DNA of 64,000 nucleotides from Lumbricus terrestris (GCA_949752735.1 OX457052.1:17248149-17312148); one strand, 5' to 3'; shown: positions 47,140 through 58,512, counted from the first letter of the stretch. Numbers and translations: made by a program. Notes: generated from the sequence alone by a model not told the origin.

Positions 47140-47330
47140 ATACATACATACATACATACATACATACATACATACATACATACATACATACATACATACA
47201 TACATACATACATACATACATACATACATACATACATACATACATACATACATACATACATAGGCCTACATACATACATACATACATACATACATACATA
47301 CATACATACATACGTACATACATGCATAGG
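47132..47330 (+). repeat. (ACAT)n microsatellite
   Basis: About 200 bp of ACAT with an AGGCCT interruption near 47263. It is probably the second half of the SINE tail that begins at 44146. Confidence 0.97.
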
Positions 47331-47754
47331 CCTCTAGCACATGCATAAATCAATACTAAAGATGATAGTAATACTAGGTTATGACTAGATGCGATTATAA
47401 TTGCAGTACTGTTATGTTATGAAGGGAAGTTTGGTCGTCATGATTTTTATACGATGTAGTTCTCCAGCAATGGTTCTTAGGCCAACCGTGGTTGTTGTGG
47501 ATGGTCGGACTTTCTTTCGACCGAAGAAAAGATCATATAACACAGCGTTATTCTATATAAACTATAGGAGCTTTTATAGCGCTGTGATAGCCACATTAAA
47601 GACATCAATCAAGAATCGCTTTGCAGTAAAATAGAAGTACATTAGGCCTATAATCCTATCACAGTCCTTTCTTCACGGATCGTCTTAAATATAGGATTGC
47701 AACGAACCACCCTTTTGATTGCGGGGCTCGGAAAGGTCGATCTTTATGTTCACT

Positions 47755-48011
47755 AAGTCAATCAGCGGTGTAGCCAGGGGGTTCGGGGGTACATCCCATT
47801 GGCTTAGGAAAAATGTTTTTAAGGTTATTTATCCACTTAAATAAGAGAAACAAAACAATTGCTTGTAGCAACAATTGTTTTTCTTTATTCCTTTTGTTAC
47901 TTTATTCCCTTTTTTACTGCAGTACTGTGGGGTTGGTGTCAGGAAAGGCATCCGGCCTGACCATAAACCCGCATCCCATCATAAATTCCTGGCTAAGCTA
48001 CTGAAGTCAAT
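47755..48011 (+). mobile_element. hAT MITE, family C (CAGYGGYGTAGCCAGGGGG), complete
   Basis: The element spans 47763-48003 (241 bp). Ends are CAGCGGTGTAGCCAGGGGG and CCTGGCTAAGCTACTG. The 8-bp duplication AAGTCAAT is perfect. An internal ACAATTGCTTGTAGCAACAA palindromic region and the word GGTTGGTGTCAGG recur in the copy at 49044. Confidence 0.9.
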
Positions 48012-49035
48012 ACGATGTTTATAATGGAATTGTAATAGCAGCCCACGGTGTTGCTGTATTGTATGCTGCACGGCATGAAAGTCAAAACACAGTATAAGCA
48101 GTACGTGAGCAATAACAGTTTGATTTACCATGTTTGACTTTTTTGGGTAGTTTAGCATCTAGAATTCTACCGGATATCTCACCCCAGCACCTCTAACACC
48201 AATCATGGACGGTCGACTTTTTGTTGCGCCATTTCAAGAAACTCATCGCTGGTGTTAAGCGTAAGGCTCACCAGCTAAGAGGTATTACTTACAATTTATG
48301 CGCACACTAGAGGTGTTGTCTTTGCACAAGTGGCACGCCTTACAATTCCACAGTTGATACACTGAAAATGTACGTAGAAAACACGCGTTAATAGGATGAC
48401 TAATGAACACGAAGCGACTAATAACATTAAGAGAAGCTGTTGCTACCATGCGCCGTCGGATGTGTTTTTACTCGGGAGATCGTGATTGAGTTTGTTTATT
48501 AGCAGCCACACACACATAAATCTCCTCTTAAGGTTTTATATTAGATAGCTCTACTTGTTGTGATTGCGACTCGTGTGTGTTGTGCAGCATGGCCTGAGCT
48601 GTAAATCTTCGTGCTCCGAAAGAAGATCCTCTACACAGGAACTGTTGACCAGTGTATTGCTGTTTTCTGCAGTAACCATCGTCCGAACGCATCCATGTCC
48701 ACTTTAGGCAATCATGACTCTGTCTCGGAGATGGAAGAATTATCATCATGTGGAGCAAATACTGGTAGACGCACCCGTTTCAATTGGATTTACTGGTACC
48801 CGACTGGCGGTGCTGCATATGCGCTGTTCCATTAGGGGCACGAGAGGGGCACGAGATTCGCACTAAACCCTTCTCAATATTTTTTAGTTAAACGCAGTTA
48901 CAGTAGTTACTGTGTTGTCGTTGCTGTCAATAGTTTTTCCGTCTCATCTTGCATGTGCATATCTACATATAGATCTAACTGAACTCCGAATATTTGGATA
49001 TAACATAAAATAATATACGTGCAGATATACATGTA
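48012..49035. other. unannotated intronic stretch
   Basis: Opposed open frames at 48528-48835 carry no recognisable domain. Nothing is called. Confidence 0.4.
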
Positions 49036-49310
49036 TAGGGAGGCAGTGGCGTAGACAGGGGGTTTCGGGGGTTTAGAACCTCCCATTGGCCTAGGAAAAA
49101 GTCCTTTTAAAGGTTAATTGTCCACTTACATAAGAAAAACAAAACAATTGCTTGTAGTAGCAATTGTTTTTCTTACTTTATTCCCTTTGTTTCTTTATTC
49201 CCTTTTTATTTACTGTAATACTGTTGGGTTGGTGTCAGAAAGGACATCCGGCCAGGCCATAAAACCATAAAACCCCCATCATAAATTCCTGGCTGCGCCA
49301 GTGTAGGAAG
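49036..49310 (+). mobile_element. hAT MITE, family C, complete
   Basis: The element spans 49044-49302 (259 bp). Ends are CAGTGGCGTAGACAGGGGG and CCTGGCTGCGCCAGTG. The flanks TAGGGAGG and TAGGAAGG match at 7 of 8 bases. It is about 1 kb from its sibling at 47763. Confidence 0.87.
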
Positions 49311-49564
49311 GGTTTAGAGATTGCTTCCCGCTATCCTAGCTCTCGAAGGTCCACTCAACCTTCCATTCGGCAGATGTCGTTCGTAGAATGAGTTGTAGGA
49401 CGTGAATGACGCCCTGTTGGCTGCCGACATTTCAATTCAACTCCTGTTATAACTCTTTATCATTCGTTCATGCTAATTCATGCTATGAATTGCAATCATT
49501 CTGCAGTGCGTCGGTTTTAAATTGAAAGGAGATCATGAACATTTTCGGAACACGTAGAGATAGA

Positions 49565-49779
49565 GCACATTCCAGGGCTGTTTTAAGGGAATTTTAGAAC
49601 TGCACAACTTCTTCTTTCCCTTCTCATCCTCCTTGGTAAATTACTTTCAATCGGGGAACAACGACCTTTTGCTAGTTTTAAATTTTTAACTGTACAGAAG
49701 TGCTTTTACAACTGCACAAATACATTTAGAACTGCACATTTTGTGTCCAACTGCACGTTAAAAAAGCCCTGGCACATTC
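49565..49779 (-). mobile_element. hAT MITE, family A, complete
   Basis: The element spans 49573-49771 (199 bp). CAGGGCTGTTTTAAGG and CGTTAAAAAAGCCCTG are the ends, and the 8-bp duplication GCACATTC is perfect. It is in the opposite orientation to the copy at 895. Confidence 0.9.
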
Positions 49780-50424
49780 ATTTACCTCACAAAGCGATAG
49801 TGCTAATGACTATTTAGCACTGGCGATTACCCCACCAGTTAGTAAGGTTGGTATATTTTTAAGCGATGGTTGAACTAGTTGAACTGGGCAAAGGAGAAGT
49901 TACTGAAATATGCACACAGAATTTTTATGATAACAAATTTTATTTGACTAAATATGAAAATACACATATGATAACACAACTTACAATTAATTAGAAGCAT
50001 GTGTGATAATTTCATAGCATAAAATAATAGTCGGCCAGTCGCGTCCGGGAGTTTTGACCATCAGGACTTTAAATTCAAACAAGAAACTGACTTAAGCACT
50101 TTATCTGCCATAGGAGCCCGAGAAAACACGTGGCTCGCTGTATACCCTGGATGAAAAAAATGGAAAAGAAATCAGAGACGCCTTCTCGGCTTACCAATGA
50201 CCTTGCTGTATTGATTGATTATAATTATACTGGACGGCTTCATGAATTATTAAATAGCCAACGTATAAATACTTCAACAGAACCACTCACTTATAGGAAC
50301 CCTCACCAATTTATAGTGCGCCCGATGCGAACTAATTCCTTGCCACCACAGCATCATTTCCTTTCATAATTCGACGCAGTTTCTATGCTGCTGACAAGGT
50401 GGTCTAGAATGAATTGCCTTCATT
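49780..50424. other. unannotated intronic stretch
   Basis: Nothing recognised. Confidence 0.4.
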
Positions 50425-50832
50425 CATTCATTCATTCATTCATTCATAGCATTTATATAGCGCCCCTTCAAGAAACTACTCAGAGGCGCTCCCAGCCCAA
50501 CCACGAACAAAGAAAAAAGACTTGAGAGACTTGTAGAACCCAGCCGGATGGGCCACAAGTAGAGAGCGAAGCGTAACCGGGAGGTCGTTCCAGACTGTAG
50601 GCCCCACAACCGAGAAAGCACGGCTCTGCTTAATAACTAAGCGGGCCCGCGGGACCAGAAGTTCACCCCTAGCCGAAGAGCGAAGTACACGACGCGCTGC
50701 AACGTCAGAGACTGGACAGCAAAGATCACGCAAGTATGACGGAGCACAGCCAAGGACACAGCGTGAGACCACAGCAGCAATGCGGTATGAGATCCGCTGG
50801 GACACTGGCAGCCAGTGCAGCACATCACGCAT
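50425..50832 (-). pseudogene. L2/CR1-like LINE ORF2 C-terminus, 5'-truncated, with (ATGA)n tail
   Basis: The minus-strand frame 50832-50476 (118 residues) starts LHWLPVSQRISYRI and continues with APSYLRDL. It reaches FSVVGPTVWNDLP and ends GFYKSLKSFFF...GWAGSASE and its stop. LHWLPV..R...K and the WN.LP motif are hallmarks of CR1/L2-group ORF2 C-termini. After the stop come TTTCTTGAAGGGGCGCTATA, TAAATGCT and ATGA repeats, the tandem tail typical of this group. Other 3' ends of this family are at 37205, 42855, 59920 and 61825. Confidence 0.9.
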
Positions 50833-50919
50833 ATAGCTTCATACCTGCACTTGACACGTTCTATCGATATCTCTCCTAAAACTGTCCTCCTTAGCCGAGG
50901 ATGGGTCTGGACTCTGGAG

Positions 50920-50975
50920 CGCTGCTGAGTGGCGCTCTAGAAATTTGGATATTACGATTACGATGAGTATAGTAT
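50920..50975 (+). mobile_element. LINE 3'-tail fragment with (GATTAC)n tail
   Basis: TGGAGCGCTGCTGAGTGGCG, TCTAGAAATTTGGAT and ATTACGATTACGATGAG match the variant terminus at 17878 and 21434. Confidence 0.65.
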
Positions 50976-50979
50976 ATAA

Positions 50980-51395
50980 CCTTGAAGAGGCGCTATAAGA
51001 ATCCTAGCAATGAATGAATGAATGAATGAATGAATAACGAATGAATAATGAATGAATAACGAATGAATAACGAATGAATAGTGAATGAATAATGAATGAA
51101 TAATGAAAGAATGAATGAATAATGAACAAATGAATGAATGAATGAATGAATAAATGAATGAATGAATGAATAAATGAATAAATGAATAAATGAATGAATA
51201 ATTGATGAATGAATAATGAATGAATGAATGAATGAATGAATGAATAAATAAATAAATAAATGAATGATTAAATAAATGAACGAATGAACGAATGAATGAA
51301 CGAACGAATGGATGAATGAATAAATGAATGAATAATGAATGAATAATGAATAAATAATGAATTAATAAATAATGAATGAATAATGAGTTAATAAA
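50980..51395 (+). repeat. LINE tail followed by a 400-bp (GAAT)n array
   Basis: CCTTGAAGAGGCGCTATAAG is the shared LINE/SINE terminus. It is followed by GAATGAATAATGAATAAAT-type repeats up to 37 bp before the receptor's second exon. Confidence 0.93.
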
Positions 51396-51432
51396 GATGC
51401 AGTCATTGCCGTCGTCATCGTTGTTGTTGCAG

Positions 51433-52321
51433 AGGCTGGGTGATCTATCTCATCTTCCACACGAACTTCATCATCACGTGTCACACGGTCGCCATGTGGC
51501 TGACCGTCGTACTCGCCATCTTCCGATTCGTCGTCGTCTGCCAGCGTCTCCGTGGCAACGCCGTCTGCAGCATGAGCCGCGCCAAGCTGTCCATAGGCAT
51601 CGTCATCGTGTCAACCATCGTCTGCTGCGTCCCCAACTACCTCCTCTATCGACCGATTGCAACGACAACCAACACATCCTCACCATCCTTGTCCTCATCC
51701 TCCTCATCCTCATCATCCTCTCCATCTTCATCCTCACCATCTTCATCCTCTCCATCCTCACCATCATCATCATCCTCGTCATCATCAGGGTACTGGGTCA
51801 ACCATAGCGACTTCATCACCGAACGACACCTCGCCATTCACTTCTGGCTCTTCGGGGTCGTCCTTAAGGTGGCGCCGTGCGTCCTGCTGGCCGTCCTCAG
51901 CGTCATGATCATCCGCATCATGCACATCGTCGACCGCAAGCGACAGCGGCTTCGATCGCCGCTCATCCGCCGGGGATCCGAGCGGACCCTAGACGGGGAC
52001 CATCAACGGACGACGCTCATGCTCGTCGCCGTCGTTCTGTCCTTCGTGGCCGCCGAGCTACCCCAGGGAGTGATCGCCCTGCTGAGCGGCGTTGACTCGC
52101 GCATCTTCTACGACATCTACGTGCCGCTCGGCGACGTCTGGGACATTCTCGTTCTCGTCAACAGCACCGTGAACTTCGTGCTGTACTGCAGCATGAGCAG
52201 GCAGTATCGACGCACGTTCGAGCGTATCTTTCTCCAGCGGTTATTGAGACCCGGTCCGTCGTCGAGGAATCAGAATAGCTTGTCCTATTACAACATCAAC
52301 GTCAAGATGTCCGTGCTATAG
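51433..52321 (+). CDS. neuropeptide GPCR (myosuppressin/FMRFamide receptor type), exon 2
   Basis: The acceptor TTGTTGTTGCAG precedes it. The exon completes Arg155 and encodes residues 156-450 to TAG at 52319. TM3 is at about 168-190, with FRF at its inner end where most class A receptors have DRY. TM4 is at about 206-226 and TM5 at about 291-318. TM6 is at about 348-373 with AAELPQGV, and TM7 at about 383-407 with LGDVWDILVLVNSTVNFVLY in place of NPxxY. A basic helix 8 (SMSRQYRRTF) follows. The ELPQG, LGD.WDI and N...NF.LY pattern is characteristic of myosuppressin, FMRFamide and sex-peptide receptors. Extracellular loop 2 carries a Ser/Pro stretch at about 237-273 encoded by a TCA/TCC microsatellite, then the sequon NHS at 278. 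Total length, 450 residues, is normal for the family. Confidence 0.93.
51671..51786 (+). repeat. coding (TCN)n microsatellite in extracellular loop 2
   Basis: TCC/TCA/TCT triplets with regularly spaced CCA encode 10 Ser, Pro, 4 Ser, Pro, 4 Ser, Pro, 2 Ser, Pro and 8 Ser. The repeat keeps the reading frame and is flanked by recognisable receptor sequence on both sides. Confidence 0.9.
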
Positions 52322-54690
52322 AGGCCGCGCGGACGCAAGGGACGACCGCGCCTGCGCTTCGCCGAGTCAACAATGTCGACCGGAAAAACTAGGACACGCG
52401 TGCAATCGGAATCCGATAATCGCCAGAACGCGCGACGGGTAATTACCGTCTGCTTTCGTATGCACGAGCTCTTCAAATCAATCTGTAACGCTGGTTGATT
52501 CTGAAGATTGATGGACGGGAAAGCCGTTATAATATGAGGCTCTTATAGCAATCAGACGTTAGCAGAAGCAGCGTGTCTTTTTGAGGATTTGTAAGAGTTC
52601 AAGGTGGGTGCTGGATTATTGTGCCTATCTGAACGCAGAATCAGATTGGAAACTCTTCAACTGCAATTCAATAAGGATGCAAATCTGATTGACAACTGCG
52701 AGCTAATAACACGTAAGAACAACCGAATCCCGTGAAATGTTTGTTTACCTTTTTAAGGTCTCATTCCATGATTGTATAATTAATAATACATGTAGGCCTG
52801 TGAATTATTGTATAAATACATGTATAAATTATTGTATAAATGCATGTAAGGCAGACTTATAAGCAAGATACAATGCTCAATCACTTTGCTTATGCAATAA
52901 TAACTGATTGTTAGTTTCACCGTGCTCAGACCCCTGAGGCTGTATGTAGTGACCATGGGCAAACTGTAGTCGCTCAACTGCCTCCAATGGAACATGGTTG
53001 ATCACCAAAGATATGGTTGACTCTGCTGGGCGGAAGTCGTCTTCTCAAACCACTGTCACGATGATGATGATCGGCACTCAACAATTCGATTAGGTCGTTA
53101 ACATAAACCGTTCAGTTTTTAGACTATTATAATAATTATATACGAGTCATACATGCAGCGGACGAGTTGGTATTCAGACTTTTTCGTAGCTTTGGACTCT
53201 TGAACTTCTGTCGTCTGAACTCGAGATACACCTGTGTTCGAAGAATCGATGATCGGAAAATTCGGCATTACCTAAAACCTGCAGCTCTGGCGAAAATGTT
53301 TTCGTGTCTAGGGATTGCTGTAGTTGACAGTATGGACGACAGGCAACGTGCCTTCGGAACGATATAGATCTAATTATGAACCTACTGGTCTATCTATACC
53401 GTGGAACCTTGTATCTACGTATCTATCTTGTATCTATCCTTCATAGATACGTAGGACTATGTGCAGATTAGCATTTGTATGTAGAAGAAGATTCTTCTTA
53501 TATAATTATAGTTACTGAACTTACTGTACTGCAATCCAACTAACTTCCGCTACAATGAATCAATTAGGATTAAATTATTATCAGCGTTTGATTACCTTCG
53601 ATGTTTATTTTATTGGTCGCTTTAAGACAATCTTATGTCTGAAACAATGTCGAGGGTGTCGTTAACTCCAGAAGCTCATTGTCTGCTGGCTGGCGGGATG
53701 TTTCAAGCTATACGCTCAGGATTACGGGGCCTCTTCCAGAGTTGTGTGAGGAGGAAATCCTTTTCTAACTAAATAAAAAATTGCTGAAACTGATTATTAT
53801 TGTTCTTGCAGACAAATTCCTGCACCTTACTGATATGCTTGGCTCTGCACACACATGCATGCCGTTGTCTATTCGAGACAATGATTACCTGAAAATCATA
53901 TAGAACAATAATATTTCTTTCATTCTGGATTTCTGGAAGTTTATTGCGTTCTACGTAATTATAAGGCACGGTATAATTGTATTAACATGCGATTTTTATT
54001 TCATGCGACGGATAGGTTGTGCTCCGGCTCTGCACATACTTCATACTACAACAAATCGGGTTGTTGCGGAGCTGCGGGATATCACTGATGCAAAAATTTT
54101 TGATCTCGAAGCATAACATTTTTGCTAATAGGTTTTTTGTTACAACATACGCATCGATAAATTTTGCACCTATGATCTGCAACTGCAATAATAAAGTTGA
54201 ACTGGTTTTAAACTACGTTGCAAAGGATTAGGGCCAAAAAATTACGAGGTATGCATAACAATGCGTATTATTCCCACACTGAATTGTTGCTGTCGCCCAG
54301 TTTACAGATAAATCCCTTAACTGGCACACCTGTCTACACGTGTACTTTTTCACAACCACACCTTGCCAAAAGTATAGGCCTACTGATCAAAGGTTTTTTC
54401 AAACATGAAAACTATAGGTCGATAGAACGGTGTTCTCAATTAATTTATTTCACGGACAAATCGATAATTTAGTGACCGTGGACCTAGACTGACATCATCT
54501 CATGAACTAATAATAATATTTATGTGATGTTTTTATATGTTACCATGGTTGGTTCGAATTGGTTTGATTTGCTGCTTTCTGTGACTGTTTGCTTACGTTT
54601 GTTGAGGTAAGGATTGTCACGTTCTGTTGAGGTCTGGTTCAGTTGTTTGAGTTTCTTGGTAATCGGTTAAATCGGTTAGTCATGCAATCA
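52322..54690. other. unannotated intergenic stretch downstream of the receptor
   Basis: The receptor 3' UTR must begin here. I see no unambiguous AATAAA within the first few hundred bases. A TGTATAAATACATG repeat lies at 52805-52845. No second gene is recognised. Confidence 0.4.
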
Positions 54691-54699
54691 AAGTCTAAG

Positions 54700-55165
54700 C
54701 ATCCTTCCATCCGTCACTTCACCCGTATATCAATTCATCCATCCATCCGTTCATCCGTCCGTCCGTCCACACGACCATCCGTTCGTCCAGCCATCCATTC
54801 ATCCGTCCACTAATCAATTTATGCACCTCGACCATCCAATCAATCCACCAATCCATCATCGTCCATCATCGGTCATCTACTCCTCCATTCATCCATTCGT
54901 TCAAGCAAAACAATCAATGATGAACATTGAACAAGTTCAGTCAATCAATCAATCAATTAATCAATCAATCAATCAATTAATCAGTCAATCAATCAATCAA
55001 TTAATCAGTCAATCAATAAATCAATCAATCAATCAATTAATCGGTCAATTAATCAATCAATCAATCAATTAATCGGTCAATTAATCAATTAATCAATCAA
55101 TCAATCAATCAATCGGTCGTTGTTGTTAGTCAGTCGGTCAGTCGGTCAATCGGTCAGTCGATCTG
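54700..55165 (+). repeat. (CATC)n/(CGTC)n passing into (AATC)n microsatellite
   Basis: ATCCATCCGTTCATCC-type repeats to about 54900 are followed by CAATCAATCAATTAATCAGT-type repeats. Confidence 0.95.
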
Positions 55166-55929
55166 ATAATTAATCTTTTTCTAATTTGTTTACTGTTTAG
55201 CAATTACAGAAAGCTCTAACACCCCTATATTAAGCAGTTCATCCTAACCTCAAGCTCAGCAACGAATCAGCATACACAGGAATGCCAAAGTAATGCGTCT
55301 AACTTAAGTTTATTTTTTACTTCTGCATTTAGCTGGCTCCTAAAATAAGAATCCCAAATGTGTTTAACTTAAGTAGATTTTTCCCTTCTGCATTTAGCTG
55401 GCTCCCAAGAAGCGGGCGCCGTCGATCCTGCTGTTGAGACTCGCCCACTCCTCGCCCACTCCTCGCCGGCCAAGATTCAGACTGACAGACAGGCAGATCG
55501 GAAGCCCCCAACAAACCAGTTGCTGTCTCGGAAGATTGGCGCAGCTGATCTCCCGACAAAGGAACGTCAGTGGGAGATAAACAATCCCGGAGGCAACTGT
55601 CAAACATTCCACGACGGACGTAGCGCATCGTTTTCGACTTGCAGAGATTCACGTCTATTATGGTTGCGTCTGTGAAGCACAGGTGTGTGTTCAATGGTGT
55701 GGCAAAACGTTTGGAGTCGCAAGAGGAACGTCTAAGTCACGGAGGATATGGTTTGCATCGTTCTATGAATGGTTGGATGCTAGTTCGCTTGTCTACGTGT
55801 GCGTGTATTCGTATGTAAGCTTATAATTGTATATTGTAGGAAATGCTTTTTAAACACTTATGAAGCGCCTTTAGTTCGGTGAACCGTCAGAGGCGCTATG
55901 AAATTGATAAAAAAGATGGATGTCTGTGC
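55166..55929. other. unannotated stretch with a short tandem duplication
   Basis: The words TTAACTTAAG...TTCTGCATTTAGCTGGCTCC occur at 55300-55335 and again at 55361-55406. Otherwise nothing is recognised. Confidence 0.45.
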
Positions 55930-56130
55930 GTGTATTGTATTGTATTGTATCTGACCATTTATAAAGCGCTTCTCGTCGCAGCAAGAGCCTTTCAGAAGCG
56001 CTCCCAGTGCATTCAACCCCGAGAAAACAGGCATGTTTTAGACTAAAGAAAGACGAGGAAAGACTAACAGAGATGACAGAGCGAACTGATGGGTGAAACC
56101 CCATTCCATAAGGAGAGACCAATGCAGGCA
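55930..56130 (-). mobile_element. LINE 3' end with (ATACA)n tail
   Basis: On the minus strand, GGGAGCGCTTCTGAAAGGCT, CGAGAAGCGCTTTATAAATG and a repeated ATACA tail match the copy at 17286-17480. Shared body words are CAGAGCGAACTGATG and CCATTCCATA. Confidence 0.65.
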
Positions 56131-56497
56131 AATGATCTGGACTGCGTGTGTTTTGTGCGTGTGAAATGTGTTGGAATGTGTGGGTGTATTTAATTTATTC
56201 AACCTCTACGAGACAGGTCATATCTTTAATGTGCTTTGGCGTACACATAAGACGGTTTTGACATTATAGCCTACACAAGTAGGCCCTATAGAGGGTGATT
56301 AAATTAGAAGCCTTCATACATGGCAAAAGCTCTAAAAAAACTTACTTCAGCGGTGAATATGACTTCTTGTTGATGCGAGTTTTCAGATGATCAGATCAAG
56401 AAATGCCATATCAGATTACACAGGCGTTACACAGGCGTTAATAGCTCAATGTTATTAAGACACTGAGTGAGAGATAAAGAGATAGATAGATATAGTT

Positions 56498-57542
56498 AGC
56501 AAGAGCAGGGCCGGCCTTACCTATAGGCAAAGTAGGCAGTTGCCTAGGGCGCCGCAGTCTTTGGGGGGCGCCGCGGCACCGGCGAATTTATTATTTTTAC
56601 ACTATAATTCTTTTAAACTCAAAACTTTTGCTAATGGAAAGAATTTAAAATAATTATGGATTCTTTGCACCTGTTCACTGTTCAGGCAGGCCTAATTCAA
56701 TTTCAAGGACTGTATAAATTTTAAATCGACAAATAAAATTCAATTTTTAACGACATTCCGTAGGCTATACTCTTTGCTTTAGGAGACAGGTTAAAATACG
56801 CGACGCTCAATTTCGAGAGTGAAGATGTTGCAAGAAATGAAATTATGAAATTGGAGTGGGCCTTGCTGAGTATGAAGATGAGATTACAACATTACAGCCT
56901 ACCCTTTATTCATGTTGAAATAAAATAGTCTAGTAGGGACAACTATGAAGAAAGGGCAGTAGCTGAGGCAGGACCGACCTAAGGCATAGGCAAAGCAGGC
57001 AGTTGCATGGGTCGCCATTGCAAGTTCTAGAGGGCGCCATTTCCACAAAGAGGGCGCCATTTCCACAAGAGTGTATTTTAATATTTTTTAACTTATACCA
57101 TTCTTCACAAAATTGAATATTATATCCAGCTTTCAGTGCACTAATAAAAAAAATTATAATGAATTACTCAGTTGAGCGTATAGGCCTATACAGGAACGTA
57201 GCTATAGGGGGATGTTTTGGGTGTTTGAACACCACCCCCTCCTCTAAATGAAATAATGTAAAAAATAATTATGCATTTGACAGTGCGTAATGTAATTTTG
57301 AGCAGAAAATAGTCGAAAATTGGGGAAAATAGCGTTTTTTGGACGTCAGAAAATTCGACGACTAACAAAAGTCGTCAGAAAATTTCGACCAAAAAAGTCG
57401 CCCGCAGCGTGTACGCACCTCAAAATTCACGGTCAAGAAAACATCCCTCGAAATAAAATCCTAATGCAGGCCTATGCCTGAGGCGCCAAATGTATGCCTT
57501 GCCTAGGGCGCCACTTGGGCTAAGGCCGGCCCTGAGCAAGAG
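56498..57542. mobile_element. hAT element (CAGGGCCGGCCTTA), 1,029 bp, with nested insertion
   Basis: The element spans 56506-57534. CAGGGCCGGCCTTACC and GGCTAAGGCCGGCCCTG are inverted termini. Both ends carry TTGCCTAGGGCGCC, and the 8-bp duplication AGCAAGAG is perfect. A second, diverged left-end-like block (GCAGGACCGACCTAAGGC, near 56970) lies inside, and a family B MITE is inserted at 57191. No transposase frame. Confidence 0.92.
57183..57476. mobile_element. hAT MITE, family B, nested and truncated at one end
   Basis: CAGGAACGTAGCTATAGGGG begins at 57191, and the word GGGTGTTTGAACACC follows. The flanks GGCCTATA and GGCCTATG match at 7 of 8 bases. The right terminus after ATCCTAATGCA is degraded. 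Confidence 0.68.
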
Positions 57543-57544
57543 AT

Positions 57545-57593
<49 letters not shown>

Positions 57594-57672
57594 CAGAGAC
57601 AGAGACAGAGACAGAGAGAGACAGAGACAGAGACAGAGACAGAGAGAGAGAGAGAGAGAAACAGACATAGAG
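57540..57672 (+). repeat. (AG)n/(ACAG)n microsatellite
   Basis: AGAGAG repeats alternate with ACAGAG. Confidence 0.95.
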
Positions 57673-58512
57673 ACAGTAGGGAGAATGGACAAGAGGAGGG
57701 AGAAAGGATAAGGGAGAACGAAGAAAAGAGAAGGAAGAGGAGCGAAAGAGATATAGACTACGGTTGAGTGAAAGAGACAGAGAGATAGCTGAGATGGATC
57801 TGAAAAGCGTTGTGCACTAAAAAGAAGAGTCAATATAATAACAGAGTAATAGAATTCAAACAATTCCCGAGCAAAACAAAAACAACGAAACAGACGCAGT
57901 GGAGATGCCACCAACACACAAACAAACGCAACCAAAGCCACAGCAGCAATAGAAAGACGTATAAAGCGGCGGACTACCAGACATTCTCTGTCGGTATGCC
58001 AACTTCATCAACAACCACCATATGCTCTTTTATGCAGCGACTAGCTCCGTTGGACTTCATGTCTGTGGCTGATGTACTTTGATTCGTAATCATCTCGTCC
58101 TGTTCATAAACACAGGGAACGACGCGACAGGAATCTATTCGACGGCAGTCGACCGTGAGAAGTTTGAGGACAGCCACCGTTCCGGATCGGTGGATTCGGT
58201 TACTGATCCAATCATTTTTTGATCGACTGTTTCATCGATACGGATGGAAGTATTATTATGATTATTTTCCTATGATTCAATGGAATTGGATAAATGGAAA
58301 GTGTTTTCGTCACGAAGGGAGAGAATGGCGAGAAGATTGTTGCATGGAGGAGTTGATGCTTCAATGTTGCTGATTGATATTTGGCTGGGAGTGTGGAAAT
58401 GGAAGAAGTCAAAGAACTTAATTTTATGGTCGCAGTTGAGTCTCAACGAACCTGTCATCTTCTTTGCCTATCATCGCTGCAATCGTCAGCATCAGACGCA
58501 GCAACACCATCT
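57673..58512. other. unannotated stretch
   Basis: Opposed short frames at 58155-58458 show no domain. Nothing is called. Confidence 0.4.

Larger units (their letters stand above)
38551..51432 (+). other. intron of the receptor gene, 12,882 bp
   Basis: The donor GTGAGT is at 38551 and the acceptor TTGTTGTTGCAG ends at 51432. The reading frame joins cleanly between TM2 and TM3. The intron holds microsatellites, a SINE, a dead mariner copy, hAT elements and LINE 3' ends, listed separately. No additional exon is needed to complete the receptor. Confidence 0.88.
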
